Assembly (NCBI GenBank): GCA_947166165.1
Contig: CAMVDK010000029.1
Coordinates: 1-17,593 of the forward strand
From: an uncultured Porphyromonadaceae bacterium
GTDB lineage: Bacteria; Bacteroidota; Bacteroidia; Bacteroidales; Muribaculaceae
Reading direction: 5' to 3'
DNA length: 17,593 bases
The notes beneath the pieces are model-generated. The model searched no databases, had not been told where the DNA came from, and saw only the letters and a program-made list of their open reading frames with translations. The position numbers were made by a program, and so were the translations under genes. Within the stretch, counting starts at the first letter, position 1; every line of letters starts with the position of its first letter. Below are positions 6,500 to 14,213 of the stretch, piece by piece.

Positions 6500-7498
6500 T
6501 TACTCTTTATCTAATTTATACTTCGAAATATCCATACCGAACGACAATCCCAGCGAATTGAGGAGTTCCTCCAGCTCACTGAGCGACTTCTTGCCGAAGT
6601 TGCGGAACTTGAGCAGGTCGGTCTTGTTGTAGACCACCAGTTCGCCCAGTGTCTCCACTTCGGCCGACTTGAGGCAGTTGAGCGCGCGCACCGAGAGGTC
6701 CATGTCGACGAGCTTGCCTTTGAGCAGCTGCCGCATGTGGAGCACTTCCTCGTCAAATTCCTCGTCATCCTCGTCGACGGTGGTGTCGAGCGCGATTTTC
6801 TCGTCGGAGAAAAGCATGAAGTGCTGAATCAGAATCTTGGCTGCCTCCTTGAGGGCGTCCTTGGGGTGGATCGAGCCATCGGTGGTGATTTCCAACACGA
6901 GCTTCTCGTAGTCGGTCTTCTGCTCCACGCGGTAGTCCTCACGCTCCATCATCACGTTGACGATGGGAGTGTAGATGCTGTCGATGGCCAGCACACCCTC
7001 AGGTGCGTTGGGATTCATGAGTCGGTTCTCCTCGGCGGTGACATAGCCACGGCCTTTGTTGATCGACAGTTCGATCTGGAAACTGGTCGACGGGTCGACG
7101 TTGCAAATCACCAGGTCGGGGTTCAGGACCTCGAAGCCGCTGAGCACTTTGCCGATGTCGCCAGCTTTGAACACCTCCTGGCCTGAAACCTTGACTACAG
7201 CCTTCTCGGTGTCGATGTCGTCAACGATGCGTTTGAGGCGCACTTGCTTGAGATTGAGGATGATTTTCGACACGTCTTCCATCACACCGGGCACGGTGCC
7301 GAACTCGTGGCTCACACCGTCGATGCGGAAGTTGAAGATTGCGTAGCCTTCGAGCCCGCTGAGCAGGATTCGGCGCAGGGCGTTGCCGATGGTCACGGCA
7401 TAGCCCGGCTCCAGCGGACGGAACTCGAATTTGCCAAAAGTGTTGTCGGCTTCCAACATCAACACTTTGTCGGGTTTCTGAAATGCTAAGATAGCCAT
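6500..7498 (-). CDS. rpoA: DNA-directed RNA polymerase alpha subunit
   Basis: The alpha dimer nucleates RNA polymerase assembly; its C-terminal domain contacts UP elements and activators. The N-terminal domain shows LEPGYAVTIGNALRRILLSGLEG rearranged little from other bacteria (about residues 29-51), then EENRLMNPNAPEG. An acidic linker (DEDDEEFDEE) leads to the C-terminal domain with SVRALNCLKSAEV and FGKKSLSELEELL. The Arg in SVRAL is the DNA-contact residue equivalent to E. coli R265. Length is 332 residues. It lies 11 nt after rpsD and 6 nt before rplQ, as in the usual alpha operon. Confidence 0.98.
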   Translation of the reverse strand: MAILAFQKPDKVLMLEADNTFGKFEFRPLEPGYAVTIGNALRRILLSGLEGYAIFNFRIDGVSHEFGTVPGVMEDVSKIILNLKQVRLKRIVDDIDTEKAVVKVSGQEVFKAGDIGKVLSGFEVLNPDLVICNVDPSTSFQIELSINKGRGYVTAEENRLMNPNAPEGVLAIDSIYTPIVNVMMEREDYRVEQKTDYEKLVLEITTDGSIHPKDALKEAAKILIQHFMLFSDEKIALDTTVDEDDEEFDEEVLHMRQLLKGKLVDMDLSVRALNCLKSAEVETLGELVVYNKTDLLKFRNFGKKSLSELEELLNSLGLSFGMDISKYKLDKE

Positions 7499-7509
7499 GG
7501 AAGTAGGTT

Positions 7510-8118
7510 TTACTGTTTAGAATACAACTCGACGATCAACTGTTCCTTAATGGTTTCAGGGATGTCTTCGCGCTGGGGCAGGTGGAGCAGCTTGCCGCTC
7601 TTGGTGGCCTCGTCCCACTCAATCCAGGGGTACTTGCTGTGGTTGAAGCCAGCCAGGGCGTCTTGGATCACCTCGAGCGACTTCGACTTTTCGCGCACAG
7701 CCACCACCTGGCCGGGAGCCACGCGATAGGATGCGATGTTGACCACAACGCCGTCGACGGTGATGTGGCGGTGGAGCACGAGCTGGCGGGCCGCGGCACG
7801 CGTCGGGGCGATGCCCAGACGGAAGACCATGTTGTCGAGACGCTGCTCAAGCAGCTGCAGGAGCACCTCGCCCGTGACGCCCTTCATCGAAGAGGCCTTC
7901 TCGAACAGGTTGCGGAACTGGCGCTCGAGCACGCCGTAGGTGTATTTGGCTTTCTGCTTCTCACGAAGCTGCAAGCCGTACTCAGACTGTTTTCTTCTTC
8001 TGTTTGCTCCATGCTGGCCGGGAGGATAGTTCTTCTTCACGAGCACCTTGTCTTCACCGAAGATGGGCTCACCCAGCTTGCGGGCAATCTTAGATTTTGG
8101 ACCGGTATATCTAGCCAT
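7510..8118 (-). CDS. rpsD: 30S ribosomal protein S4 (uS4)
   Basis: Primary 16S rRNA binder that starts small-subunit assembly. Recognisable parts are MARYTGPKSKIARKLGEPIF, PPGQHG and the S4 RNA-binding domain from about 95 (QRLDNMVFRLG, LVLHRHITVDG, YRVAPGQVV). It has 202 residues. No zinc-binding cysteine cluster is present. In E. coli S4 represses the alpha operon by binding its mRNA; here a structured 147-nt gap lies directly before this gene. The start codon follows AGAACA and no Shine-Dalgarno is present. Confidence 0.98.
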   Translation of the reverse strand: MARYTGPKSKIARKLGEPIFGEDKVLVKKNYPPGQHGANRRRKQSEYGLQLREKQKAKYTYGVLERQFRNLFEKASSMKGVTGEVLLQLLEQRLDNMVFRLGIAPTRAAARQLVLHRHITVDGVVVNIASYRVAPGQVVAVREKSKSLEVIQDALAGFNHSKYPWIEWDEATKSGKLLHLPQREDIPETIKEQLIVELYSKQ

Positions 8119-8141
8119 TGTTCTAATTTAAATTAAAGTTG

Positions 8142-8217
8142 AAGTGATGTCAGGAATCACTTAATAGTGCAGCCGCGATTGCAGAGAGGTTGTTGAAAGA
8201 TGCAATCTATTCACTAT
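8142..8217 (-). promoter_or_regulatory. Candidate structured leader before rpsD (S4 autoregulation)
   Basis: On the minus strand three perfect inverted pairs lie in the rpsK-rpsD gap. An outer stem is atagtg/cactat (8212-8217 with 8164-8169), and nested inside is gattgca/tgcaatc (8201-8207 with 8177-8183). Nearer the gene, aagtgat/atcactt (8156-8162 with 8142-8148) closes a 7-nt loop and ends 23 nt before the ATG. There is no T-run after either stem, so this is not a terminator. A role in S4 binding is inference from position and from S4 biology in other bacteria. Confidence 0.6.
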
Positions 8218-8265
8218 AAGAGACTCGTTTTTTTGGAATAATAACGAAATCGGATGTTGAAAAGA

Positions 8266-8655
8266 TCAAACTCTTCTTCTCTTGGGGGGACGGCACCCGT
8301 TGTGGGGCAGCGGAGTGACGTCGATGATCTCGGTGACGAGGATGCCGGCACCATGGATGGTGCGGATGGCGCTCTCGCGTCCGTTGCCGGGACCCTTGAC
8401 ATAGGCCTTCACCTTGCGGAGGCCGAGGTCGTAGGCCACCTTCGCGCAATCCTGGGCGGCCATCTGGGCGGCGTAGGGAGTGTTCTTCTTACTGCCACGG
8501 AAGCCCATCTTGCCTGCCGACGACCACGAAATTACCTGTCCCTCGCTGTTGGCGAGGCACACAATGATGTTGTTGAAAGAGGAGTGGACATGGAGCTGCC
8601 CTACGCCGTCAACCTTAACGACTCTCTTCTTAGCTGCGACTGTCTTTTTTGCCAT
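8266..8655 (-). CDS. rpsK: 30S ribosomal protein S11 (uS11)
   Basis: Platform protein of the small subunit near the mRNA exit. Diagnostic segments are HVHSSFNNIIV, SSAGKMGFRGSKKNTPYAAQ, VKGPGNGRESAIR and the basic end GCRPPKRRRV. It has 129 residues, the normal length. It follows rpsM by 9 nt. The long structured gap before rpsD follows it, so this is where the alpha-operon transcript may be separately controlled. Confidence 0.98.
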   Translation of the reverse strand: MAKKTVAAKKRVVKVDGVGQLHVHSSFNNIIVCLANSEGQVISWSSAGKMGFRGSKKNTPYAAQMAAQDCAKVAYDLGLRKVKAYVKGPGNGRESAIRTIHGAGILVTEIIDVTPLPHNGCRPPKRRRV

Positions 8656-8664
8656 ACTTTAATC

Positions 8665-9045
8665 TTATTTAGTAGCTTTCTTCTTGTTAGCAACAGTTTT
8701 CTTGCGACCCTTGCGCGTGCGAGCGTTGTTCTTGGTGCTCTGTCCACGCACGGGCAGGCCGTTGCGGTGACGGATGCCACGGTAGCAGCCGATGTCCATC
8801 AATCGCTTGATGTTCATCTGCACCTCGCTGCGCAGGTCGCCCTCGACCTTGTAGTCGTTGCCGATCACCTCGCGCACCTTGGCGGCCTCGGCGTCGGTCC
8901 AATCTTTCACCTTGGTGTCTTCGCTGACACCGGCTTTCTCCAGAATCTTTGCGGCAGAGCTGCGACCGATACCGAAGATGTAGGTCAGAGCGATCACGCC
9001 GCGCTTGTTTTGGGGTAAGTCAACACCCACAATACGAATTGCCAT
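8665..9045 (-). CDS. rpsM: 30S ribosomal protein S13 (uS13)
   Basis: Head protein of the small subunit that contacts P-site tRNA and forms bridges to the large subunit. It starts MAIRIVGVDLPQNKRG, has YIFGIGRSSA and YRGIRHRNGLPVRGQ, and ends in a Lys-rich tail that reaches the tRNA. 126 residues. It is the first gene of the alpha-operon block; a promoter candidate lies immediately upstream, overlapping the rpmJ stop. Confidence 0.98.
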   Translation of the reverse strand: MAIRIVGVDLPQNKRGVIALTYIFGIGRSSAAKILEKAGVSEDTKVKDWTDAEAAKVREVIGNDYKVEGDLRSEVQMNIKRLMDIGCYRGIRHRNGLPVRGQSTKNNARTRKGRKKTVANKKKATK

Positions 9046-9067
9046 ATTCTAAATCTAAAATTTTTTG

Positions 9068-9098
9068 CAAAAGTAATCAAAAAAATCGAATTATCAAC
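9068..9098 (-). promoter_or_regulatory. Candidate internal promoter before rpsM
   Basis: On the minus strand GTTG (9095-9098) is followed after 19 nt by TACTTTTG (9068-9075), matching TAnnTTTG. The -33 part overlaps the rpmJ stop region. The predicted start near 9060 gives a leader of about 15 nt before the rpsM ATG. It would let S13-S11-S4-alpha-L17 be transcribed separately, as in E. coli. Confidence 0.55.
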
Positions 9099-9210
9099 CC
9101 TGACGCATTTTAAACTTGGGGTTCTTTTTGTTAATCACATACAAGCGACCCTTGCGGCGGACAATCTTGCAGTCGGCCGAGCGCTTCTTGATCGATGCTC
9201 TTACTTTCAT
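9094..9210 (-). CDS. rpmJ: 50S ribosomal protein L36 (bL36), zinc-free form
   Basis: A 38-residue protein starting MKVRASIKKRSADCKIVRRK and ending PKFKMRQG. The sequence and its place between infA and rpsM identify L36. Only one cysteine is present, so the CxxC...C...H zinc ribbon of the C+ form is missing; this is the C- form. It lies 40 nt after infA. Its ATG follows an A/C-rich stretch (actcaacaaca) without a Shine-Dalgarno. Confidence 0.95.
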   Translation of the reverse strand: MKVRASIKKRSADCKIVRRKGRLYVINKKNPKFKMRQG

Positions 9211-9250
9211 TGTTGTTGAGTATTTGTTGCTGTTATCCAGCTCTTTGTGG

Positions 9251-9469
9251 TTATTTGTAACGGAATGAGATTCGTCCCTTGGTCAAGTCGTAGGGCGACA
9301 TTTCGACGCGCACCTTGTCGCCAGGGAGGATCTTGATATAGTGCATGCGCATCTTACCGCTGATGTGGGCGATGATTTGATGCTCATTCTCGAGTTCGAC
9401 ACGGAACATGGCGTTGCTCAACGCCTCGATGATTGTTCCGTCAAGTTCTATTGCATTCTGCTTTGCCAT
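9251..9469 (-). CDS. infA: Translation initiation factor IF-1
   Basis: IF-1 binds the A site of the small subunit during initiation. The 72-residue S1-like OB fold reads MAKQNAIELDGTIIEALSNA, then HISGKMRMHYIKILPGDKV and SPYDLTKGRISFRYK. This is normal length with all core motifs. It lies 29 nt after map and 40 nt before rpmJ. Confidence 0.98.
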   Translation of the reverse strand: MAKQNAIELDGTIIEALSNAMFRVELENEHQIIAHISGKMRMHYIKILPGDKVRVEMSPYDLTKGRISFRYK

Positions 9470-9498
9470 ATCGTTGAATTAGTGGGTGAGTTCTTGCT

Positions 9499-10284
9499 TC
9501 ATATGAACCGGTCGCCGAGCACTTCCTGGATGTAGTCGAACGACGAGAGGATGTCGGGCTTGCCGTGGTGGACGGCAATGGAGTGCTCGTAGTGTGCGCT
9601 GGGCTTGCGGTCGCGCGTGCGGCAAGTCCATCCGTCACCCTCGGTGACGATGTTCTTGCTGCCCAGGTTGATCATCGGCTCGATGGCGATGCACATCCCG
9701 TTGCGGATGAGCGCTCCGGTGCCGCGGCGCCCGTAGTTGGGCACCTCGGGGTCTTCGTGCAGCTTCTTGCCCACGCCGTGGCCGCACAGCTCGCGCACCA
9801 CACTGTAGCCGCGGCGCTCGCAGTAGGTCTGCACGGCGTTGCCGATGTCGCCGATGCGGTTGCCCGGCACGGCCTGCTCGATGCCGACGTAAAGCGACTC
9901 CTTGGTGGTGCGCAGCAGCGCGAGCACCTCGTCGCTCACCTCGCCCACACAGAAGGTGTAGGTCGAGTCGCCGTTGAAGCCGGCCCTGTTGACGGCCCCG
10001 CAGTCCACCGACACGATGTCGCCTTCGCGCAGGGCGTAGTTCGACGGGATGCCGTGCACCACATTCTCGTTGACCGAAATGCACACCGAAGCCGGGAAGC
10101 CATAGAGGCCCAGGAAACCCGGCACACAGTCCTGCGAACGGATGTAGTCGTCGGCCACCTGGTTGAGCTTGCGCGTGGTCACCCCGGGCGACACCCACTT
10201 GGCCACTTCGGCCAGGGTGCGTGCCACCACGAGGTTGGCTTCGCGCAGCTGCTCTATTTCGTCGTCGGTCTTCAGATATATCAT
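9499..10284 (-). CDS. map: Type I methionine aminopeptidase
   Basis: Removes the initiator methionine from new proteins at the ribosome. It has 261 residues in the pita-bread fold. Expected metal ligands are visible: D94 (VSVDCGA), D106 (FNGDSTYTF), H169 (CGHGVGK), E202 (AIEPMIN) and E233 (YEHSIAV); H77 in NENVVHGIP is the conserved active-site His. There is no N-terminal zinc-finger extension, so it is the class a form. It lies 63 nt after secY, a slightly longer gap than its neighbours. Confidence 0.97.
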   Translation of the reverse strand: MIYLKTDDEIEQLREANLVVARTLAEVAKWVSPGVTTRKLNQVADDYIRSQDCVPGFLGLYGFPASVCISVNENVVHGIPSNYALREGDIVSVDCGAVNRAGFNGDSTYTFCVGEVSDEVLALLRTTKESLYVGIEQAVPGNRIGDIGNAVQTYCERRGYSVVRELCGHGVGKKLHEDPEVPNYGRRGTGALIRNGMCIAIEPMINLGSKNIVTEGDGWTCRTRDRKPSAHYEHSIAVHHGKPDILSSFDYIQEVLGDRFI

Positions 10285-10347
10285 TTCAAAAACTCTTTCC
10301 TAATATTCTCATTGCTGAGATTTGACGCCACTTGTGATTGCGCGCCG

Positions 10348-11685
10348 TCAACGCGAACGGCCTTTGAGCTTGCCCGACTTCATGAGGCCATCGTAGTGGT
10401 GCATCATGAGGTGGGTTTCGATCTGCTGGAGCGTGTCGAGCACCACACCCACGATAATCAGCAGCGAGGTGCCGCCGAAGAACTGGGCGAACTGCTGGTT
10501 CACGCCAAAGAAGCGTGCGAAGGCAGGCAGGATGGCCACGATGCCCAGGAAGATGGAGCCGGGCAGGGTGATGCGCGACATGATGCTGTCGAGATACTCC
10601 TCGGTCTTCTTGCCGGGCTTGATGCCGGGGATGAAGCCGCTGTTCTTCTTCATCTGCTCGGCCATGTCCTTGGGACGGACGGTGATGGCCGTGTAGAAGT
10701 AGGTGAACGCGAGAATCATGATGAAGTACACGAAGTTGTACCAGAATCCGTTCATGTCGCTGAAGGTGGCTGCGAAGCCGCTCCAGAATCCTCCCTCCGA
10801 GCCACGGGCGCCGAAGCCGGCGAGCGTGATGGGGATGAACATGAGCGCCTGCGCGAAGATGATAGGCATCACGTTGGCGGCATTCACCTTCAGGGGGATA
10901 TACTGGCGGGCACCGCCATACTGCTTGTTGCCCACGATGCGCTTGGCATACTGCACGGGCACCTTGCGCGTGCCCTGCACGAGCATCACAGCGCCGGCAG
11001 TGACGGCAAACAGGATCACAATCTCTACCAGGAACATCACGAGTCCGCCCTGGGCGGTGTTGAGCCGCGAGGTGAACTCCTGCACAATGGCACCGGGGAA
11101 GCGAGCGATGATACCCACAAGAATGATGATGGAAATACCATTGCCGATACCCTTGTCGGTGATTTTCTCACCGAGCCACATGATGAACATGGCGCCGGCG
11201 GTGAGCACCACCGACAGGAAGACCATCAGGCCCCACCCTATCTGAGCGTGACCACCAGCGGCGTTGACCTGGTACTGGAGGTTGACCAGGTAGGCCGGAG
11301 CCTGGACGAGCAGGATGATCACCGTGAGATAGCGGGTGTACTGATTGAGCTTCATGCGTCCGCTCTCACCCTCGCGCTGCATCTTCTGGAACTGCGGCAG
11401 CACCATGCCGAGCAGCTGGATGACGATAGAGGCGGTGATGTAGGGCATGATACCCAATGCGAAGATCGAAGCCTGCGAGAAGGCGCCGCCCGAGAACATG
11501 TCGAGGAGCTGCATCAATCCACTGTTGGTGAAATTGCGCATGGCCTCGAGGTCCTGGGGACGGATGCCGGGCAGCACGATGAAGCATCCCAGCCGGTAGA
11601 CGAGCACGAAGAGGAACGTGATCGTCAGACGCCGGCGCAGCTCTTCAATCTTCCAGATGTTCTTAAGAGTCTGAATGAGTTTCAT
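10348..11685 (-). CDS. secY: Protein translocase subunit SecY
   Basis: Pore subunit of the SecYEG translocon in the inner membrane. It has 445 residues with about ten hydrophobic spans, beginning with TITFLFVLVYRLGCFIVLPG (21-40). Family motifs include the plug-region LLDMFSGGAFSQASIFALGIMPYITASI rearranged little (about 60-86), ITDKGIGNGIS (175-185), and PVQYAKRIVG in the large cytoplasmic loop. It is next to rplO (6 nt) in the usual spc-operon place. Confidence 0.98.
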   Translation of the reverse strand: MKLIQTLKNIWKIEELRRRLTITFLFVLVYRLGCFIVLPGIRPQDLEAMRNFTNSGLMQLLDMFSGGAFSQASIFALGIMPYITASIVIQLLGMVLPQFQKMQREGESGRMKLNQYTRYLTVIILLVQAPAYLVNLQYQVNAAGGHAQIGWGLMVFLSVVLTAGAMFIMWLGEKITDKGIGNGISIIILVGIIARFPGAIVQEFTSRLNTAQGGLVMFLVEIVILFAVTAGAVMLVQGTRKVPVQYAKRIVGNKQYGGARQYIPLKVNAANVMPIIFAQALMFIPITLAGFGARGSEGGFWSGFAATFSDMNGFWYNFVYFIMILAFTYFYTAITVRPKDMAEQMKKNSGFIPGIKPGKKTEEYLDSIMSRITLPGSIFLGIVAILPAFARFFGVNQQFAQFFGGTSLLIIVGVVLDTLQQIETHLMMHHYDGLMKSGKLKGRSR

Positions 11686-11691
11686 CGGAGT

Positions 11692-12138
11692 TTAAACTTT
11701 AGTGATTTGACCACCGGCAGCCGTGATGGCTTCCTCGGCCTTCTTGGAGAAAGCGTGGGCTTCGACATCGACCTTGCGGCTGAGCGCACCCATGCCGAGC
11801 ACCTTGACGAGCTGCGACTTGCGCACGAGTCCGGCAGCGATGAGGTCGGCCACGGTCACCTTCTCGAGGTTGGCCTTCTGGGCCAGCTCGTCGATGGTGG
11901 CGATGTTCACAGCCTTGTACTCCACACGGTTGATGTTCTTGAAACCGTATTTGGGCAGACGGCGCTGGAGCGGCATCTGACCGCCCTCGAAACCGACCTT
12001 CTGCTTGTAGCCCGAGCGCGACTTGGCGCCCTTGTGACCACGAGTCGACGTGCCGCCCTTGCCCGAACCGGGACCGCGACCGATGCGACGTTTCTTCTTG
12101 TTTGAACCGACTGCAGGTTGTAAGTTATGTAATTCCAT
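11692..12138 (-). CDS. rplO: 50S ribosomal protein L15 (uL15)
   Basis: Large-subunit assembly protein. The Gly/Arg/Lys-rich N-terminal extension (RRIGRGPGSGKGGTSTRG, then HKGAKSRSGYK) is typical, followed by FEGGQMPLQRRLPKYGF and a globular C-terminal domain. 148 residues. It is 21 nt after rpmD and 6 nt before secY. Confidence 0.98.
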   Translation of the reverse strand: MELHNLQPAVGSNKKKRRIGRGPGSGKGGTSTRGHKGAKSRSGYKQKVGFEGGQMPLQRRLPKYGFKNINRVEYKAVNIATIDELAQKANLEKVTVADLIAAGLVRKSQLVKVLGMGALSRKVDVEAHAFSKKAEEAITAAGGQITKV

Positions 12139-12159
12139 AATCGTATCTTGGTTTTTTTG

Positions 12160-12345
12160 TCACTCTGCCACCTCGGTGACCGGCACCCGGTGACGCACCT
12201 TGTTAACCATACCCAGAATGTCGGGCGTTGCGTTGTGCTCGACCACCTGATTCATCTTGCGCAGTCCGAGCGCGTCGAGCGTGCGTTTCTGGCGCTCAGG
12301 ACGTCCGATGCGGCTTTTCACTTGCTTGATTTGTATCTTAGCCAT
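12160..12345 (-). CDS. rpmD: 50S ribosomal protein L30 (uL30)
   Basis: A small 61-residue large-subunit protein: MAKIQIKQVKSRIGRPERQK, then TLDALGLRKMNQ and a C-terminal part ending VRHRVPVTEVAE. Motifs and place between rpsE and rplO agree. It lies 17 nt after rpsE. Confidence 0.97.
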   Translation of the reverse strand: MAKIQIKQVKSRIGRPERQKRTLDALGLRKMNQVVEHNATPDILGMVNKVRHRVPVTEVAE

Positions 12346-12362
12346 AATGTTGTCGCAAAAAT

Positions 12363-12881
12363 TTAACCGTTAAACACCTTGTCGAGCGACACGCCGCGGT
12401 AGTGGGCCACGGTCATCGGGTCGCGCATCTCGTCGAGGGCCTTGATGGTGGCCTTGACCAGGTTGTGGGGGTTGGACGAGCCTTTCGACTTGCAGATCAC
12501 GTCGGTCACGCCGATGCTCTCGAACACGGCGCGCATGGCGCCACCGGCCTTCACGCCCGTACCCGGGGTGGCCGGCATCATGATCACGCGGCTGCCGCCG
12601 AACTTGGCGACCTGCTCGTGGGGGATGGTGCCCTTGTGGACGGGAACCTTGATGAGGTTCTTCTTGGCCATCTCGACGCCCTTGGCGATGGCGGTGGTCA
12701 CCTCGTTGGCCTTGCCCAGGCCGTAGCCGAGCACGCCGTTGCCGTCGCCCACGACGACGATGGCGGCAAAAGTGAAGGTGCGGCCACCCTTGGTGACCTT
12801 GGTGGTGCGGTTGATGGCAACCAGACGGTCCTTCAGCTCGATATCGCTTGCGATCTTAACTCTGTTATTCTTCTTAATCAT
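12363..12881 (-). CDS. rpsE: 30S ribosomal protein S5 (uS5)
   Basis: Small-subunit protein at the mRNA entry, important for decoding accuracy. The N-terminal double-stranded-RNA-binding part shows KDRLVAINRTTKVTKGGRTF, followed by GYGLGKANEV and the C-terminal domain with TGVKAGGAMRAVFE and KSKGSSNPHNLVKAT. 172 residues. It lies 5 nt after rplR. Confidence 0.98.
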   Translation of the reverse strand: MIKKNNRVKIASDIELKDRLVAINRTTKVTKGGRTFTFAAIVVVGDGNGVLGYGLGKANEVTTAIAKGVEMAKKNLIKVPVHKGTIPHEQVAKFGGSRVIMMPATPGTGVKAGGAMRAVFESIGVTDVICKSKGSSNPHNLVKATIKALDEMRDPMTVAHYRGVSLDKVFNG

Positions 12882-12886
12882 GTCGT

Positions 12887-13228
12887 TTAAAATTTAAGTC
12901 CGCCTTTGCGAGCGCCGTCGGCTAATGATTTGATTCTACCATGGAACAGGAAACCGTTGCGGTCGAACACGACGGTGTCGACACCAGCCTCGAGGGCCTT
13001 CTTGGCCACGATCTCGCCCACCTGAGCGGCGATCTCGCACTTGGTGCCCTTCTCGATACCCTTCGACGAAGCCGAAACGAGGGTGTGGCCGGCCTGGTCG
13101 TCGATGAGCTGGGCGTAAATCTGCTTGTTACTTCTGAACACGCACAGGCGCGGGCGCTGGGCAGTGCCGCTGATGCGACCGCGGATGCGGGCCTTGATTT
13201 TATTTCGTCTTTCAGTTTTCGATATCAT
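12887..13228 (-). CDS. rplR: 50S ribosomal protein L18 (uL18)
   Basis: Binds 5S rRNA in the central protuberance. A basic N-terminus (KTERRNKIKARIRGRISGTA) leads to RPRLCVFRSNKQIYAQLIDD and ends VVFDRNGFLFHGRIKSLADG plus a short basic tail. 113 residues, normal length. Spacing is 13 nt from rplF and 5 nt to rpsE. Confidence 0.98.
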   Translation of the reverse strand: MISKTERRNKIKARIRGRISGTAQRPRLCVFRSNKQIYAQLIDDQAGHTLVSASSKGIEKGTKCEIAAQVGEIVAKKALEAGVDTVVFDRNGFLFHGRIKSLADGARKGGLKF

Positions 13229-13241
13229 GATGTTTTCTTAT

Positions 13242-13796
13242 TTATTTGGCAGCAGCCGTTTTACCAGACTTGCGGCGAATGACCTCGCCGACAAACTTAA
13301 CACCCTTGCCCTTGTAGGGTTCGGGCTTGCGGAAGGAGCGTATCTTGGCGCAGATCTGGCCCAGGAGCTGCTTGTCGCACGACTCGAGGGTGATGAGCGG
13401 GTTCTTGTTGCGCTCGGTCTTGGCTTCGACCTTCACCTCGGGGGGCATCTGCATGATGATCATGTGGGAGTAGCCCAGCGTGAGTTCGAGGTTCTGGCCC
13501 TTGCTCTCGGCCTTGTAACCGACGCCGACGATTTCGAGCTCCTTCTTGAAGCCCTCGCTCACGCCGACGACCATGTTGTTGATCAAGGCGCGGTAGAGTC
13601 CGTGCTGGGCACGCGACTCGCGCTCGTCGTTGGGACGGCTCACGGTGATGTGTCCGTCTTCGAGCTCGACCTTGATGTTAGGATTCACTGCCTGCTTGAG
13701 TTCGCCCTTGGGACCCTTGACGGTCAGGACGTTGTCTTTCATATCGATGGTTACGCCAGCGGGCACCACGATTGGTAATTTACCGATTCTTGACAT
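13242..13796 (-). CDS. rplF: 50S ribosomal protein L6 (uL6)
   Basis: Large-subunit protein near the factor-binding site. It shows MSRIGKLPIVVPAGVTI, VKGPKGEL, a central GVSEGFKKELEIVGVGYKA and the C-terminal PEPYKGKGVKFVGEVIRRKSG-like end with GKTAAAK. 184 residues. It has a strong Shine-Dalgarno (AGGAGG, 9 nt before the ATG), unusual beside its neighbours. The gap from rpsH is 18 nt. Confidence 0.98.
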   Translation of the reverse strand: MSRIGKLPIVVPAGVTIDMKDNVLTVKGPKGELKQAVNPNIKVELEDGHITVSRPNDERESRAQHGLYRALINNMVVGVSEGFKKELEIVGVGYKAESKGQNLELTLGYSHMIIMQMPPEVKVEAKTERNKNPLITLESCDKQLLGQICAKIRSFRKPEPYKGKGVKFVGEVIRRKSGKTAAAK

Positions 13797-13805
13797 AGTA
13801 TGTAC

Positions 13806-13811
13806 CCTCCT
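13806..13811 (-). promoter_or_regulatory. Canonical Shine-Dalgarno of rplF
   Basis: AGGAGG on the minus strand lies 9 nt before the rplF ATG, just past the rpsH stop. Most other genes in this cluster lack such a site. Confidence 0.7.
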
Positions 13812-13814
13812 TTA

Positions 13815-14213
13815 TTAATAAACGTAACACAAAACTTCGCCACCAATCTTCTCGGCCTTGGCCTGCTTGTTGGTCATGATGCCCTTGCTGGTGGAGATGA
13901 TAGCAATACCCAGTCCGTTGAGCACGCGAGGCATGTCCTTGTAGCCCGTGTACTGACGGAGACCCGGACGCGACACGCGGGTGAGGCACTTGATGGCGTT
14001 CACCTTGTCGACGGGGTCGTACTTGAGCGCGATTTTGATCGCGCCGGAGGGCGTGTCATTCTCGATGAACTTGTAGTTGAGAATGTAGCCCTGGTCGAAG
14101 AGAATCTTGGTGATCTCTTTCTTGATCTTCGAAGAAGGGATTTCAACGACACGGTGCTGTGCCCTGATCGCATTCCTCAGTCTGGTCAGATAATCTGCAA
14201 TAGGATCAGTCAT
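13815..14213 (-). CDS. rpsH: 30S ribosomal protein S8 (uS8)
   Basis: Primary binder of the 16S central domain and, in E. coli, translational repressor of the spc operon. MTDPIADYLTRLRNAI at the start and the C-terminal RVLNGLGIAIISTSKGIMTN with GGEVLCYVY are diagnostic. I chose the ATG at 14213 (132 residues, normal length). An upstream ATG at 14273 would add 20 unrelated residues and run through the leader hairpin. The gap before it, 132 nt, is the second longest in the ribosomal cluster. The ATG follows CAGAACA. Confidence 0.98.
   Translation of the reverse strand: MTDPIADYLTRLRNAIRAQHRVVEIPSSKIKKEITKILFDQGYILNYKFIENDTPSGAIKIALKYDPVDKVNAIKCLTRVSRPGLRQYTGYKDMPRVLNGLGIAIISTSKGIMTNKQAKAEKIGGEVLCYVY

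Noticed and set aside
10285..10347. Possible hairpin in the secY-map gap
   Set aside because: Only tgacg/cgtca (5 bp) pairs, with an 18-nt loop; too weak to call a terminator or leader.
9565..12105. 846-codon open frame on the plus strand
   Set aside because: It runs antisense through map, secY and rplO. The long length follows from codon composition of those genes; it has low-complexity His/Glu/Asp-rich content.
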